Shown: positions 29,885 through 38,972, counted from the stretch's first letter. The stretch is DNA of 64,000 nucleotides from Limimaricola cinnabarinus LL-001 (GCF_000466965.1 NZ_BATB01000008.1:30784-94783); one strand, 5' to 3'. Made by a program: numbers and translations. Notes: generated by a model not told the origin, from the sequence alone.

Positions 29885-31213
29885 ATGCAGGTCACCGAGA
29901 CCCTCAACGACGGCCTCAAGCGCGGCTACACGATCACGCTGCCCGCCGCCGAACTGGACGCCAAGGTGCAGGAAAAGCTGGTCGAAGCCCAGCCCGAGGT
30001 CGCCATGAAGGGCTTCCGCAAGGGCAAGGTGCCGCTGTCGCTGCTCAAGAAGCAGTTCGGCCCGCGCGTGCTCGGCGAAGCCATGCAGGAGAGCATCGAC
30101 GGCGCGCTGTCGAGCCACCTCGAGGAAAGCGGCGATCGCCCGGCGATGCAGCCCGAGGTGAAGATGGCCAATGACGAGTGGAAGGAAGGCGACGACGTCG
30201 AGGTCACGGTAGCCTACGAAAAGCTGCCCGAGATCCCGCAAACCGATTTCTCGGACATCGAGATCGAGCGCCTGAAAGTCGTGGCCGATGACGCCGCGAT
30301 CGACGAGGCGCTGGGCAACCTCGCCGAGACCGCGCAGAACTTCGAGGACAAGGACGGCGCCGCCGACGAGGGCGATCAGGTCGTCATCGACTTCCTCGGC
30401 AAGATCGACAGCGAGGCCTTCGAGGGCGGTGCCGCCGAGGATTATCCGCTGGTGCTTGGCTCCAACTCCTTCATCCCCGGCTTCGAGGATGGCCTCAAAG
30501 GCGTGAAGGCCGGCGACGAAAAGAACGTCGAGGTCAACTTCCCCGAGGACTATCAGGCTCAGAACCTCGCCGGCAAAGCCGCCGTGTTCGAGTGCAAGGT
30601 CAAGGCCGTGAAGGCCCCGCAGAAGGCCGAGATCGACGACGAGCTGGCCAAGAAGTTCGGCGCCGACGACCTCGCCGCTCTGAAGTCGCAGATCGCCGAA
30701 CGTCTCGAAGCCGAGTATTCCGGTGCGTCGCGCGCGGTCGCCAAGCGTAAGTTGCTCGACATCCTTGATGAGAAGGTGTCCTTCGACCTGCCGCCGAGCC
30801 TCGTCGAGGCCGAGGCGAACCAGATCGCACACCAGCTCTACCACGAGGAGCACCCCGAGGATCACGGCCACGACCACGGCGAGATCAAGCCGACCGAGGA
30901 GCACACCAAGCTCGCCGAGCGTCGCGTGAAGCTCGGCCTGCTGCTGGCCGAGATCGGCCAGAAGGCCGACGTCAAGGTCACCGATCAGGAACTGACCCAG
31001 GCGATCCTCAACCAGGCGCGCCAGTATCGCGGCCAAGAGCGGCAGTTTTTCGAGTTCGTCCAGCAGAACCCGCAAATGCGCCAGCAGATCCAGGCCCCGA
31101 TCTTCGAGGACAAGGTCATCGACCACATCTTCGAGCAGGCCAAGGTCGACGAAAAGGAGGTCTCCAAGGATGATCTCCAGAAGGCCGTCGAGGCGCTCGA
31201 CGACGAGGCCTGA
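29885..31213 (+). CDS. tig: Trigger factor (ribosome-associated chaperone and peptidyl-prolyl isomerase)
   Basis: The 442-residue chaperone binds ribosomal protein L23 and nascent chains. It shows the N-terminal ribosome-binding domain with the signature GFRKGKVP (about 40-47), the FKBP-type isomerase domain (about 155-240; [13 protein letters not shown] and ENKVELDF-like patterns) and the alpha-helical C-terminal arms. A His/Asp/Glu-rich stretch [12 protein letters not shown] lies at about 320-332, which is common in alphaproteobacterial homologues. Followed by a GC-rich hairpin terminator. Confidence 0.97.
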   Translation: MQVTETLNDGLKRGYTITLPAAELDAKVQEKLVEAQPEVAMKGFRKGKVPLSLLKKQFGPRVLGEAMQESIDGALSSHLEESGDRPAMQPEVKMANDEWKEGDDVEVTVAYEKLPEIPQTDFSDIEIERLKVVADDAAIDEALGNLAETAQNFEDKDGAADEGDQVVIDFLGKIDSEAFEGGAAEDYPLVLGSNSFIPGFEDGLKGVKAGDEKNVEVNFPEDYQAQNLAGKAAVFECKVKAVKAPQKAEIDDELAKKFGADDLAALKSQIAERLEAEYSGASRAVAKRKLLDILDEKVSFDLPPSLVEAEANQIAHQLYHEEHPEDHGHDHGEIKPTEEHTKLAERRVKLGLLLAEIGQKADVKVTDQELTQAILNQARQYRGQERQFFEFVQQNPQMRQQIQAPIFEDKVIDHIFEQAKVDEKEVSKDDLQKAVEALDDEA

Positions 31214-31235
31214 GCCTCTCCGTCCTGAAAAGCGA

Positions 31236-31265
31236 AAGGGCCGCCCCTCGGGGCGGCCCTTGTCG
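31236..31265. terminator. Bidirectional terminator between tig and the VOC gene
   Basis: GGGCCGCCC (31238-31246) pairs with GGGCGGCCC (31251-31259). TTGTCGTT follows on the plus strand and TTTCGCTTTT on the minus strand, so it can serve both convergent genes. Confidence 0.7.
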
Positions 31266-31290
31266 TTCGGAGCAGGGGAGCGCTCGCCAC

Positions 31291-31788
31291 TCAGTCGTAG
31301 GCACCGGCCGAGTAGGTCAGTTCATAGCCGTGGCTGTAGACCTCGAAGACGATGCCGAACGGGTCCTCGACATAGCACATGCGGTAGGGCTTCTCGCCGG
31401 GGAAATACTCACGGATCGGCATCCGCTGCCTGCCGCCTGCGGCAATGATCCGGGCCACCAGCCCTTCGATATCAGGGTCTTGCACCGCGAAGTGGAAGGT
31501 GCCGTGCCGGCGGAAATCGAGGTTGTCCTCGGGCGGGCGGTTGTCTTGCATCTCGAACAGTTCGATGCCGATGCGGTCGGCCGTCGCCATGTGCGCGATC
31601 CGTAGACGCTTCCAACCGGAGCCGAATACATCCGTGCACATCTGCCCGATATCGCTGTCGTCCTCGACCACCTCGGTCGGCGTCATGATGAGGTAGAGCC
31701 CGAGCACCTTGCGGTAGAATGCGACCGCGGCGTCGAGATTGGGTACCGACAAGCCGATATGCGAAAAGCTTCTGGGATAAGGGGCCAT
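31291..31788 (-). CDS. VOC/glyoxalase family protein
   Basis: The 165-residue protein belongs to the vicinal oxygen chelate superfamily (glyoxalase I, dioxygenases, resistance proteins). Candidate metal ligands are the histidine in FSHIGLSVPNLDAAVAFY, the histidine in GTFHFAVQD and the glutamate in VFEVYSHGYE. The actual reaction is not identifiable. AAGGAGAG precedes the ATG at 31788. It is divergent from a LysR regulator with an AT-rich dyad between them, the classic arrangement of a LysR protein and its target gene. Confidence 0.85.
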   Translation of the reverse strand: MAPYPRSFSHIGLSVPNLDAAVAFYRKVLGLYLIMTPTEVVEDDSDIGQMCTDVFGSGWKRLRIAHMATADRIGIELFEMQDNRPPEDNLDFRRHGTFHFAVQDPDIEGLVARIIAAGGRQRMPIREYFPGEKPYRMCYVEDPFGIVFEVYSHGYELTYSAGAYD

Positions 31789-31839
31789 GCGTCTCTCCTT
31801 CAATTGGTGAAGGGAGGGCTAGACTTTATTGCCCTAGAT

Positions 31840-31859
31840 ATGAAATTATCATAATTCAT
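31840..31859. promoter_or_regulatory. LysR-type dyad between the VOC gene and its likely regulator
   Basis: ATGAA-N10-TTCAT with an inner AATTAT-c-ATAATT inverted repeat lies in the 97-base gap between the divergent VOC and LysR genes. The T-N11-A style dyad and position fit LysR-family binding and autoregulation. The patch is strongly AT-rich compared with its surroundings. Confidence 0.5.
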
Positions 31860-31885
31860 TATCTTGATAAAGATCCGTAATCCAC

Positions 31886-32776
31886 GTGCTGAATTCCCAA
31901 TGGCTCGAAACCTTTGCCGCGCTGGCCGAAACCGGGCATTTTACCCGTGCGGCCGCGCGGCTGAACATGACCCAGCCCGGCGTTTCGCAGCATCTGCGCA
32001 AGCTTGAGGCGCAGGTCGGGCAACCGCTCCTGAGCAGGCAGGGGAAAAGCTTTACCCTCACACCCGCGGGCGAGGCCGTCCTTGCGGTGGCGCATAGTCG
32101 CCGAGAAGAGGAGTACAGGTTGCGCGAGGCGATCCGCAGCGATGACGCGGAGGCGGGGGAGGTCTCGGTGGCCTGTTCGGGAAGTTTTGCCATGGCGTTG
32201 CAGCCCGCTTTCTGGCCGATGTTGCGCCACGCGCCCCGTCTCAGGCTGAGACTCGAGGCGACCCCGCGACGCGGGGTGATCGATGGGGTGGCCGAGGGGC
32301 GTTTCGATCTTGGCGTGATCGACGACGCCACGGGCGATCCGCGCCTCACCGGTACCCGGATCGGACGCGAAGCGCTGTGTCTGCTGCTGCCTGCCGGGAT
32401 GGCCGATACGCGGTTTGCCGCGCTCGAAGAGTTGGGCTTTATCGCCCACCCCGACGGCTGGCTCTATGCCGAGGAGGTGTTCGCCCTCAATTATCCGGAC
32501 GAGTTTCGGGGGGCGGAGCATCTGGCGATACGGGCCTTCGTGAACCAGATCGGACAGATTCCGGCTCCGGTCGCGCAAGGGATCGGCTATACTTTGCTGC
32601 CCCGCAGCGGGTTCGAGGCCTTTGCGGAACGCGATAGCCTGACGGTGGCGCAGCTTGCCCATCAAAGGCATCGCGATCTGTGGCTGTTGCAACGGCGCGG
32701 CCGCGAGCTGCCTGCGCGGGTTGTGCGGGTCGCTGCGTTGGTGACCGAGGTAGCTGCGCGGTTCGCGGAAAGCTGA
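31886..32776 (+). CDS. LysR-family transcriptional regulator
   Basis: A 296-residue regulator with the N-terminal winged helix-turn-helix (about 4-62; FAALAETGHFTRAAARLNMT, QPGVSQHLRKLE) and a C-terminal periplasmic-binding-protein-like sensor domain (about 88-290). Start codon is GTG at 31886, giving the typical LysR beginning MLNSQWLETFAALAE. It is divergently transcribed from the VOC gene and probably controls it. The inducer is unknown. Confidence 0.92.
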   Translation: MLNSQWLETFAALAETGHFTRAAARLNMTQPGVSQHLRKLEAQVGQPLLSRQGKSFTLTPAGEAVLAVAHSRREEEYRLREAIRSDDAEAGEVSVACSGSFAMALQPAFWPMLRHAPRLRLRLEATPRRGVIDGVAEGRFDLGVIDDATGDPRLTGTRIGREALCLLLPAGMADTRFAALEELGFIAHPDGWLYAEEVFALNYPDEFRGAEHLAIRAFVNQIGQIPAPVAQGIGYTLLPRSGFEAFAERDSLTVAQLAHQRHRDLWLLQRRGRELPARVVRVAALVTEVAARFAES

Positions 32777-32854
32777 AGGGTTGGGACGCAAAAGGCGCCC
32801 CCGATGGGAGCGCCGTCTCGGCCTATGCCGCAAGTCCGGAGGATCGGTATCGGC

Positions 32855-33427
32855 TCAGCTGCCCCAGCTGCGAACCGGACCGCAATCCATGTGGACGAAG
32901 TTTGAGCCGGAATACTTGCCGACGCCACCAGCCTTGCAGGCAGCTGCGGCGCGGGCCATCTGGCCGACCGAGCGGCTGGCGAGCCGCAAATCGGCGGCCT
33001 GACCCTTGAGGTGCAGGGAGTTCTTGGCCACACCCGAGGACCGGCTGCGCAGCATCGCGTTGGTGGCGGGCGAACGATAGCCCGACAGCAGCATGTAAGG
33101 TTCGCTCGTCTCGAGCAGAGTTTGCGACGCTGCCATGATGTCTACGGTGCGCGTGTCGATGTCCATCATCTGGTTGTTGCGCCAGTCGCGCATGAAGACG
33201 TTGATCTCGCGGATCGCTTCGCCGATGTACTCGCCCTCGATCCAGTAGATCGTGTCGAGCTTTTCGCCGGTCCGCTCCGAATACATGGAGATCCTGCGAA
33301 CATCGCCGGCGCGCCTGAGAAAGCCTGCCGCATTCGAGTAGGTTGGTGCTGCGGTCACTGCCGTGGCGGCGAATGCGCCAAGGAGACCGCGGCGGGTCAT
33401 GCCCGCCGAGCGAAGATTTTTCATCAT
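32855..33427 (-). CDS. DUF882/YcbK-type M15A peptidase with Tat signal
   Basis: The 190-residue protein starts MMKNLRSAGMTRRGLLGAF, a twin-arginine-like signal, and belongs to the DUF882 group of the M15A metallopeptidases (YcbK/MepK relatives that cut 3-3 peptidoglycan crosslinks). The zinc-binding pattern is visible in SGYRSPATN, HLKGQAADLRL (H-x6-D) and FVHMDCGPVR (H-x-D). The ATG at 33427 is preferred because it places the signal at the N terminus; an upstream ATG at 33484 is possible. It is divergent from an L,D-transpeptidase gene, which makes the very crosslinks this family removes. Confidence 0.85.
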   Translation of the reverse strand: MMKNLRSAGMTRRGLLGAFAATAVTAAPTYSNAAGFLRRAGDVRRISMYSERTGEKLDTIYWIEGEYIGEAIREINVFMRDWRNNQMMDIDTRTVDIMAASQTLLETSEPYMLLSGYRSPATNAMLRSRSSGVAKNSLHLKGQAADLRLASRSVGQMARAAAACKAGGVGKYSGSNFVHMDCGPVRSWGS

Positions 33428-33749
33428 GTGAGCGCCTGTCCCGTCGCTTACCTGTGCCCGCATTTTCACGGGCGTTTTTGCCATCCATCCCCAGATGCAG
33501 ACCCTCTATCGCATGGGAGAACGACTCGACCAAGTCCGGTTATCGGATAACCGGGTGAAGAAAGTGCAAATCGGCGGGAACTTGCGCAACGGTCGGCGCA
33601 TTCTGTTTCGGGCCCGCAAATTTGTGACGCGCTCGCCACGCTGCAAGTCCAATCCCGTTTCCGGGAGACATCGTTCGATGGCCGTGCAGAACGCCGGCGT
33701 TTATGACCGCCATGCGATCTTGCCGGATCCCTCTGACCAACGGTGTGCC
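33428..33749. other. 322-base divergent intergenic region of two cell-wall genes
   Basis: Contains no gene. Its centre holds the 19-bp palindrome at 33536-33554, listed separately. I could not assign promoters with confidence. Confidence 0.5.
33536..33554. promoter_or_regulatory. 19-bp perfect palindrome between the DUF882 and L,D-transpeptidase genes
   Basis: CCGGTTATC-G-GATAACCGG has perfect 9-bp arms around one base. It lies about 110 bases from one start codon and 195 from the other, so it could be a shared operator. No T tract follows on either strand, which argues against a terminator. Confidence 0.5.
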
Positions 33750-35381
33750 ATGCCTGTCCTGCCCGATCCCCGCCGCCGCCCCAGCCAGACTTCGCTGACG
33801 CGCTCTGCCGTCGCGGCATTTGCGCTGCTGCTTCCGGTCATGTCTCAGGCCGAGACGCTCGCCGAGGTGTCGCCCTTTCGACAGGCCGTGGCCGAAAGCG
33901 TCGCCGGGCAGCCGGGCCTCTCCGAAAGCTACCGTGCCCGGGGCTTTGCCGGGATCTGGACCGGCAGCGACGCCGCCGCCGTCGCCCGCCGCAACGCGCT
34001 GCTCTCGGCGCTGTCGAGTGGGCAGGCGCATGGCCTGCCGGTCGCGCGTTACGATCCCGACGGGCTGGTCGCCGGCCTGCGGGCCGCGCGCAGCGCCGAA
34101 GACCGCGCCCGTATGGATGTGGAAATGACCCGCGTGTTCCTGCGCTATGCGCGGGATGTGCAGACCGGAATGCTCGAACCCGGCAAGGTCGTGGCGCTGA
34201 TCCACCGCGAGGTGCCGTTGCGCGATCCGGCCGAAACCCTCGCGGGCTTTCTCGACGCGGAGCCAGTGGCCTTTTTGCGCGGCCTAGCGCCCACCGCCCC
34301 CGAATACGGGCGTCTGTTGCGCGCGCGGGCCGAACTGCAGCGCAGCCTCGACGCCGGTGGCTGGGGGCCGCGCGTGCCCGATGGCAAGATCGCGGCGGGG
34401 GCGAGCGGGCCGGCGGTGATCGCGCTGCGCGACCGGCTCGTGGCGATGGGCCTGCTCGCGCCGACCACGATCGCGGTCATGGATGACACGATCGTCGCGG
34501 CGGTGCGCGACTTCCAGACACGCAACGGCCTAGCGGTCGACGGTGTGGTCGGCCCCGGAACGCTGGCCGAGTTGAACCGCTCGGTTGAGGAGCGGCTGCA
34601 ATCGGTCCTCGTGGCGATGGAGCGTGAGCGCTGGACCAGCATGGATCGCGGCGCGCGCCACGTCTTCGTCAACCTGACCGATTTCAGTGCCGTGATCGTC
34701 GATGACGGGCGCGAAACCTTCCGCACCCGCTCGGTGATCGGTGCCGAGGCGCTCGACCGCCAGACGCCCGAATTCTCGGATGTCATGGAGCGGATGGTCA
34801 TCAACCCGAGCTGGTATGTGCCGCGCTCGATCGTGGTGGGCGAGTATCTCCCGCAGCTCAAGCGCAACCGCAACGCCGCGAGCCAGATATTGATCACCGA
34901 CCGCGCAGGCCGCGAAGTGAGCCGCAGCTCTATCGACTTTTCCCGCTATGACGCGCGCAGCTTTCCCTACTCGATGCGCCAGCCGCCCTCGAACTCCAAC
35001 GCGCTCGGTTTGGTGAAATTCCTGTTCCCCAACCGCTACAACATCTATCTGCACGACACCCCGGCCAAGTCTCTGTTCGGTCGCGAGGCCCGCGCCTTCA
35101 GTCATGGCTGCGTGCGCCTCAACGATCCGTTCGAATTCGCCTATGCGCTGCTCTCGGCGCAGGAGGACGATCCTGTCGGCTTCTTCCAGTCGCGCCTCTC
35201 CACGGGGCGTGAGCAGCGGGTCGATCTGGTGACCCCGGTGCCGGTCCATCTCGATTACCGGACCGCCTTTACCGATGCCGAAGGCGGTCTGCAGTTTCGC
35301 CGCGACGTCTATGGGCGCGATGCGGCGATCTGGGCGGCGCTGGCCCATGAGGGGGTGGCGATCTCGCGTCCTGCGAGCTAA
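33750..35381 (+). CDS. L,D-transpeptidase (YcbB/LdtD-like)
   Basis: The 543-residue periplasmic enzyme makes 3-3 crosslinks in peptidoglycan or attaches proteins to it. It has a signal peptide (about 12-32), a scaffold region, a peptidoglycan-binding domain 1 (about 215-280; AVRDFQTRNGLAVDGVVGPG) and a C-terminal YkuD catalytic domain with the signature SHGCVRLNDP (catalytic Cys454). Length fits the YcbB subfamily. ATG 33750 puts the signal peptide at the start; an ATG at 33678 would add 24 residues. Its divergent neighbour is a putative peptidase of the same crosslinks. Confidence 0.9.
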   Translation: MPVLPDPRRRPSQTSLTRSAVAAFALLLPVMSQAETLAEVSPFRQAVAESVAGQPGLSESYRARGFAGIWTGSDAAAVARRNALLSALSSGQAHGLPVARYDPDGLVAGLRAARSAEDRARMDVEMTRVFLRYARDVQTGMLEPGKVVALIHREVPLRDPAETLAGFLDAEPVAFLRGLAPTAPEYGRLLRARAELQRSLDAGGWGPRVPDGKIAAGASGPAVIALRDRLVAMGLLAPTTIAVMDDTIVAAVRDFQTRNGLAVDGVVGPGTLAELNRSVEERLQSVLVAMERERWTSMDRGARHVFVNLTDFSAVIVDDGRETFRTRSVIGAEALDRQTPEFSDVMERMVINPSWYVPRSIVVGEYLPQLKRNRNAASQILITDRAGREVSRSSIDFSRYDARSFPYSMRQPPSNSNALGLVKFLFPNRYNIYLHDTPAKSLFGREARAFSHGCVRLNDPFEFAYALLSAQEDDPVGFFQSRLSTGREQRVDLVTPVPVHLDYRTAFTDAEGGLQFRRDVYGRDAAIWAALAHEGVAISRPAS

Positions 35382-35406
35382 ATCGGCCCCGACACCAAGG
35401 GGAAGC

Positions 35407-36480
35407 ATGATGGACCATACTCTGAGCGAGATCGCAGCAGCGCTCGGCGCCGAGCTTCTAGGCGACGGCACGCTGCGCGTGACCGGCGCGGCGGAGCCGG
35501 CGGAGGCGGGCGAGACCGACCTCGCGCTCGCCATGTCTCCGAAATACGCCGAGGCGCTGGGGCAGGGGCAGGCAAAGGCCGCCCTCGTCTGGCCCGATGC
35601 CGACTGGCGGTCGATGGGTCTCGAAGGTGCCGTGGTGGCCCCGCGTGGCCGCCTGGCGATGTCGAAGCTCACTCAGCTTCTCGATCCTCGCGACACCGAA
35701 AGCGGCATCCACGCATCCGCCGTGATCGATGCCTCGGCCGTGATCGGCGAAGGCGTTTTCGTGGGCCCGCTCGCCGTGATCGGCGCGGGCGCGGTGATCG
35801 GCGCGAACAGCCGCATCATGGCGCAGGCCTCGATCGGCCCGGGCGTGCGGCTGGGCGAGGACGCCTTGATTCATTCCGGCGCGCGGCTGGGCCGTGGCGT
35901 GGTCGCAGGTGACCGGTTGATCGTGCAGCCCAACGCGGTGATCGGCGGTGACGGGTTCTCCTTTGTCACCGAGGATGCGAGCCATGTCGAAACCGCCCGC
36001 GCTGAGCTGGGGCAGGGCACCGTATCAGCCGAAGCCGACCCGACCTGGCATCGGATCCACAGCCTCGGCTCGGTAGTGATCGGGCATGATGTCGAAATCG
36101 GTGCCTGCGCGACCGTCGATGCGGGCACGATCCGGCCCACCCGGATCGGCAATGGCTCCAAGATCGACAACCTCGTGCAGGTCGGCCACAACTGCGTCAT
36201 CGGCGATCATTGCCTGTTGTGCGGCCATGTCGGCCTTGCCGGGTCGGTGACGATCGGCGACCGTTCGGTGCTGGGCGGCAAGGTCGGTGTGTCCGACAAC
36301 CTGACCATCGGCGCGGACGTGGTGCTCACCGGCGGCTCGATCGTGCTGTCGAACGTGCCCACGGGACGGGTGATGATGGGCTATCCAGCCACCAAGATCG
36401 ACAGTCAGGTCGAAAGCTACAAGGCGTTGCGCCGCCTGCCGCGGTTGATGCGTGACCTCGCAACCTCCCGCAAGGGCTGA
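35407..36480 (+). CDS. lpxD: UDP-3-O-(3-hydroxyacyl)glucosamine N-acyltransferase
   Basis: LpxD adds the second 3-hydroxyacyl chain in lipid A synthesis, taking it from an acyl carrier protein. The 357-residue product has the N-terminal uridine-binding LpxD domain and a left-handed beta helix of hexapeptide repeats (about 105-300; VIDASAVIGEGVFVGP, VQVGHNCVIGDHC), with the catalytic-histidine context VGHN. GGGGAA lies before tandem ATGs (35407 and 35410). Unusually it is not followed by fabZ-lpxA but by a second acyl carrier protein and a ketosynthase. Confidence 0.94.
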   Translation: MMDHTLSEIAAALGAELLGDGTLRVTGAAEPAEAGETDLALAMSPKYAEALGQGQAKAALVWPDADWRSMGLEGAVVAPRGRLAMSKLTQLLDPRDTESGIHASAVIDASAVIGEGVFVGPLAVIGAGAVIGANSRIMAQASIGPGVRLGEDALIHSGARLGRGVVAGDRLIVQPNAVIGGDGFSFVTEDASHVETARAELGQGTVSAEADPTWHRIHSLGSVVIGHDVEIGACATVDAGTIRPTRIGNGSKIDNLVQVGHNCVIGDHCLLCGHVGLAGSVTIGDRSVLGGKVGVSDNLTIGADVVLTGGSIVLSNVPTGRVMMGYPATKIDSQVESYKALRRLPRLMRDLATSRKG

Positions 36481-36561
36481 GAACGGCCATTCATGGTTCC
36501 AATGCGGCGTCGCAGCGATTAGATCGGTCGTGGACATGCAGCTGCAAGGGACGCGGGGCAC

Positions 36562-36828
36562 ATGGATTTGCGCGACAGGGTGATCGCCATCATCGCCGAG
36601 CAGGCGATGCTGGAGCCAAGCGATGTGACGCCGGAGCAGAGCCCGGCCGATCTGGGCATTGACAGTCTTGGCCTCGTCGAGAGCATCTTCGCGATCGAGG
36701 AGGCCTTCGACATGTCGGTGCCGTTCAACGCCAACGCGCCCGAGGAGAGCGATTTCGACATTTCCTCGGTCGCCGCGATCATCGCGGCGGTCGAGCGGCT
36801 GGTGCAAGAGCAGCGCACCCCGGCATGA
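36562..36828 (+). CDS. Specialised acyl carrier protein
   Basis: An 88-residue acyl carrier protein with the phosphopantetheine attachment site LGIDSLGLVE (Ser35). It is not the usual housekeeping AcpP: the helix II-III region differs (MSVPFNANAPEESDFDISSV) and the gene sits between lpxD and a ketosynthase rather than beside fabG/fabF. The ATG overlaps nothing upstream, but its TGA overlaps the ketosynthase ATG, so carrier and enzyme are made together. Similar pairs (NodF/NodE, AcpXL clusters) make dedicated acyl chains. Confidence 0.87.
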   Translation: MDLRDRVIAIIAEQAMLEPSDVTPEQSPADLGIDSLGLVESIFAIEEAFDMSVPFNANAPEESDFDISSVAAIIAAVERLVQEQRTPA

Positions 36829-38042
36829 CCGGCCCGCGTCGCGTTGTCATCACCGGCGCAGGCACGATCAACAGCCTCGGTCACGACGTGCCCTCGACGC
36901 TGGACGCGATGCGGGAAGGGCGCTGCGGCATCGGCCCGCTCGATCTGCGGGACGCCGAACGCCTGTCGATCCGCATCGGCGGACAGGTGAAGGGCTATGA
37001 CGAGCAGGCGCATTTCGATCGTCAGCAGATCGCGCTCTATGACCGTTTCACCCAGTTCACCCTGCTGGCTGCGGCACAGGCCATGGCGCAGTCGGGCATC
37101 GTCCTTTCGGACGAGGAGCGCGACAGGGCGGGCGTGGTGCTCGGCACCGCCGGTGGCGGCGTGAACACGTGGGACGACAGCTACCGCAGCGTCTATGAAG
37201 AGGGGAAGAACCGGGTTCATCCCTTCGTCGTGCCCAAGCTCATGAACAGCGCCGCCGCCAGCCATGTCAGCATGAAACACGACCTGCGCGGCCCGAGCTT
37301 TACCGTCGCCACCGCCTGTTCCAGTTCGAACCACGCCATGGGGCTCGCGTTCCAAATGGTCCGGTCGGGCCTGTGCGAGGCGATGCTCACCGGCGGCTCA
37401 GAGGCGATGCTGTGCTTTGGCGGGATCAAGGCATGGGAGGGGCTGCGCGTGATGTCCAAGGACGCCTGCCGCCCGTTCAGCGCCAACCGCAACGGCATGG
37501 TGCAGGGCGAAGGCGCGGCGGTGTTCGTGTTCGAGGAACATGACCGCGCGCGCGCAAGAGGAGCCGAGATCCTCGCGGAGGTTGCGGGCTTCGGCATGAC
37601 GGCGGACGCCGCCGACATCGTCATGCCCTCGGCGCTGGGCGCGGAGCGGGCGATGCGAGTGGCGCTGCGCGATGCCGGCCTTTCGCCCGAGGATGTGGGC
37701 TACATCAACGCCCACGGCACCGGCACCGCGGCCAATGACAAGAGCGAATGCGCCTCGGTCTCGCATGTCTTCGGCGCGGCGGCCGACCGGTTGATGATCT
37801 CCTCGACCAAGTCGATGCATGGCCATCTGATCGGCGGCACCGGCGCGGTGGAGCTTCTGGCCTGCATCATGGCGCTGCGCGACGGCGTGATCGCGCCGAC
37901 CATAGGCTATGAGATGCCGGACCCCGAATGCGCGCTCGACGTGGTGCCCAACGTGGCGCGCGAGGCACGGGTCGATGCGGTGCTCTCCAACGCCTTCGCT
38001 TTTGGCGGGCTCAACGCGGTGCTGGCGTTGCGCGCGGCCTGA
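36825..38042 (+). CDS. Beta-ketoacyl-ACP synthase (KAS II-like)
   Basis: The 405-residue condensing enzyme has the thiolase fold with catalytic Cys165 in VATACSSSNHA and histidines in NAHGTGTAAND and SMHGHLIGGTGAVE. It elongates acyl chains on an ACP. The start overlaps the preceding acyl carrier protein stop (ATGA), so that protein is its likely partner. Compared with FabF it has a more divergent N terminus, as in NodE-type synthases. Placement after lpxD suggests a role in making an acyl chain for the cell envelope; this is inference. Confidence 0.9.
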   Translation: MTGPRRVVITGAGTINSLGHDVPSTLDAMREGRCGIGPLDLRDAERLSIRIGGQVKGYDEQAHFDRQQIALYDRFTQFTLLAAAQAMAQSGIVLSDEERDRAGVVLGTAGGGVNTWDDSYRSVYEEGKNRVHPFVVPKLMNSAAASHVSMKHDLRGPSFTVATACSSSNHAMGLAFQMVRSGLCEAMLTGGSEAMLCFGGIKAWEGLRVMSKDACRPFSANRNGMVQGEGAAVFVFEEHDRARARGAEILAEVAGFGMTADAADIVMPSALGAERAMRVALRDAGLSPEDVGYINAHGTGTAANDKSECASVSHVFGAAADRLMISSTKSMHGHLIGGTGAVELLACIMALRDGVIAPTIGYEMPDPECALDVVPNVAREARVDAVLSNAFAFGGLNAVLALRAA

Positions 38043-38061
38043 AGGGGCGTTTCAGACGAAA

Positions 38062-38088
38062 AGGCGCGGCCGCATGACGGCCGCGCCT
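38062..38088. terminator. Bidirectional terminator between the KAS and IalB-like genes
   Basis: AGGCGCGGCCG and CGGCCGCGCCT form an 11-bp stem with a CATGA loop. CTAAG follows on the plus strand and TTTCGTC on the minus strand, so it probably serves mainly the convergent minus gene. Confidence 0.65.
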
Positions 38089-38110
38089 CTAAGCCCGATG
38101 AACCGCGACG

Positions 38111-38844
38111 TTACTCGGCCGAGGCGACCACGGCGTCGTAGCCCGCGGTGAAGCCGGACAGCGACATCGTGAGCGAGACCTCCTGATCGGGGGCGGCAGC
38201 TGGCACGATCCGCAGTGTGCCTGCGCGGCCTCGCTTGAAGGCGGCGAGCTGCTGGTCGGACAGGCCGAAGCGGGCCACGCAACCGGCGCGGTTGCAAAAG
38301 CTGAACGGGTAACGCGCGGCCTCGCCGCCGTCGATCGACAGCGACAGCGCCTCGGTCAGCAGCGTCTCGAGCGGCACCACGACGGTCACGCCTGCCACCG
38401 CCTGCGACTCGGCCGCCAGCGGCAGGAGGCTGACCTCGGCCACGGCATTGCCTTCGGCGTCCTCGAGCAGTTGGTAGAGTTGGCAGGGATCGGTTACGCC
38501 CTCGGTGGCGCGCATGCAGCGCAGTGCCCAATCCCCGTGCGTCTCGGCCACATAGGGCTGTCCCGGACGCTCTGCGGTCTCGGGCGCATCGGGCGACGCC
38601 GGCTCGTCGGAGGATGCAGGCTCGGCGGGGGTGGTGGGTTCGGCGGTCTCGACCGGGGCCTCCGCCGGATCGGCCTCGGCCGGTGCGGCGGGTGCCTCCG
38701 CCGGGGCCGCGTCGGCGGGCGCTCGGGGGCTGCGGCGGGGGCGGTGACCTCGGGCGTCTCGGGCGCGGTGGTGTCCTGCGCGGCGAGAGGCGTCGAAAGC
38801 GCCAGCAGTGCGGCGCTGGCCAGAAGTGTCAGTCGGTTCGGCAT
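38111..38844 (-). pseudogene. Invasion-associated locus B-like periplasmic protein, frame broken by an apparent one-base deletion
   Basis: The N terminus (MPNRLTLLASAALLALSTPLAAQ) is a signal peptide. A linker of Pro/Ala/Glu/Thr repeats follows, then an IalB domain recognisable from THGDWALRCMRATEGVTDPC, paired cysteines and a beta-rich fold ending SLSGFTAGYDAVVASAE. Between the signal and the linker the frame shifts at about 38723: GAG-CGC-CCG should read GAG-GCG-CCC. In the corrected frame the linker runs continuously (APADAAPAEAPAAPAEADPA and onward) into the IalB domain. The intact protein would be about 244 residues. The function of IalB-like proteins in marine bacteria is not known. Confidence 0.82.
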
Positions 38845-38942
38845 GTGGCGATCCCGTTTGTCAGTGTCGGCGCGGATCTAGCACGGCTTGCAAGGACTGT
38901 CAGGCGAAAGACAACAGCGACCGGCAAGGTTTCGCGGATGAG

Positions 38943-38972
38943 AAAAGGGGGCCGCAAGACAGCCCCCTTTTC
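38943..38972 (-). terminator. Terminator-like hairpin in the gene-poor region
   Basis: AAAAGGGGGC (38943-38952) pairs with GCCCCCTTTT (38962-38971) around a nine-base loop. It has a T run on both strands, but on the minus strand it lies downstream of a promoter-like sequence at 39013-39041 with no gene between, so it may end a short RNA. Confidence 0.55.
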
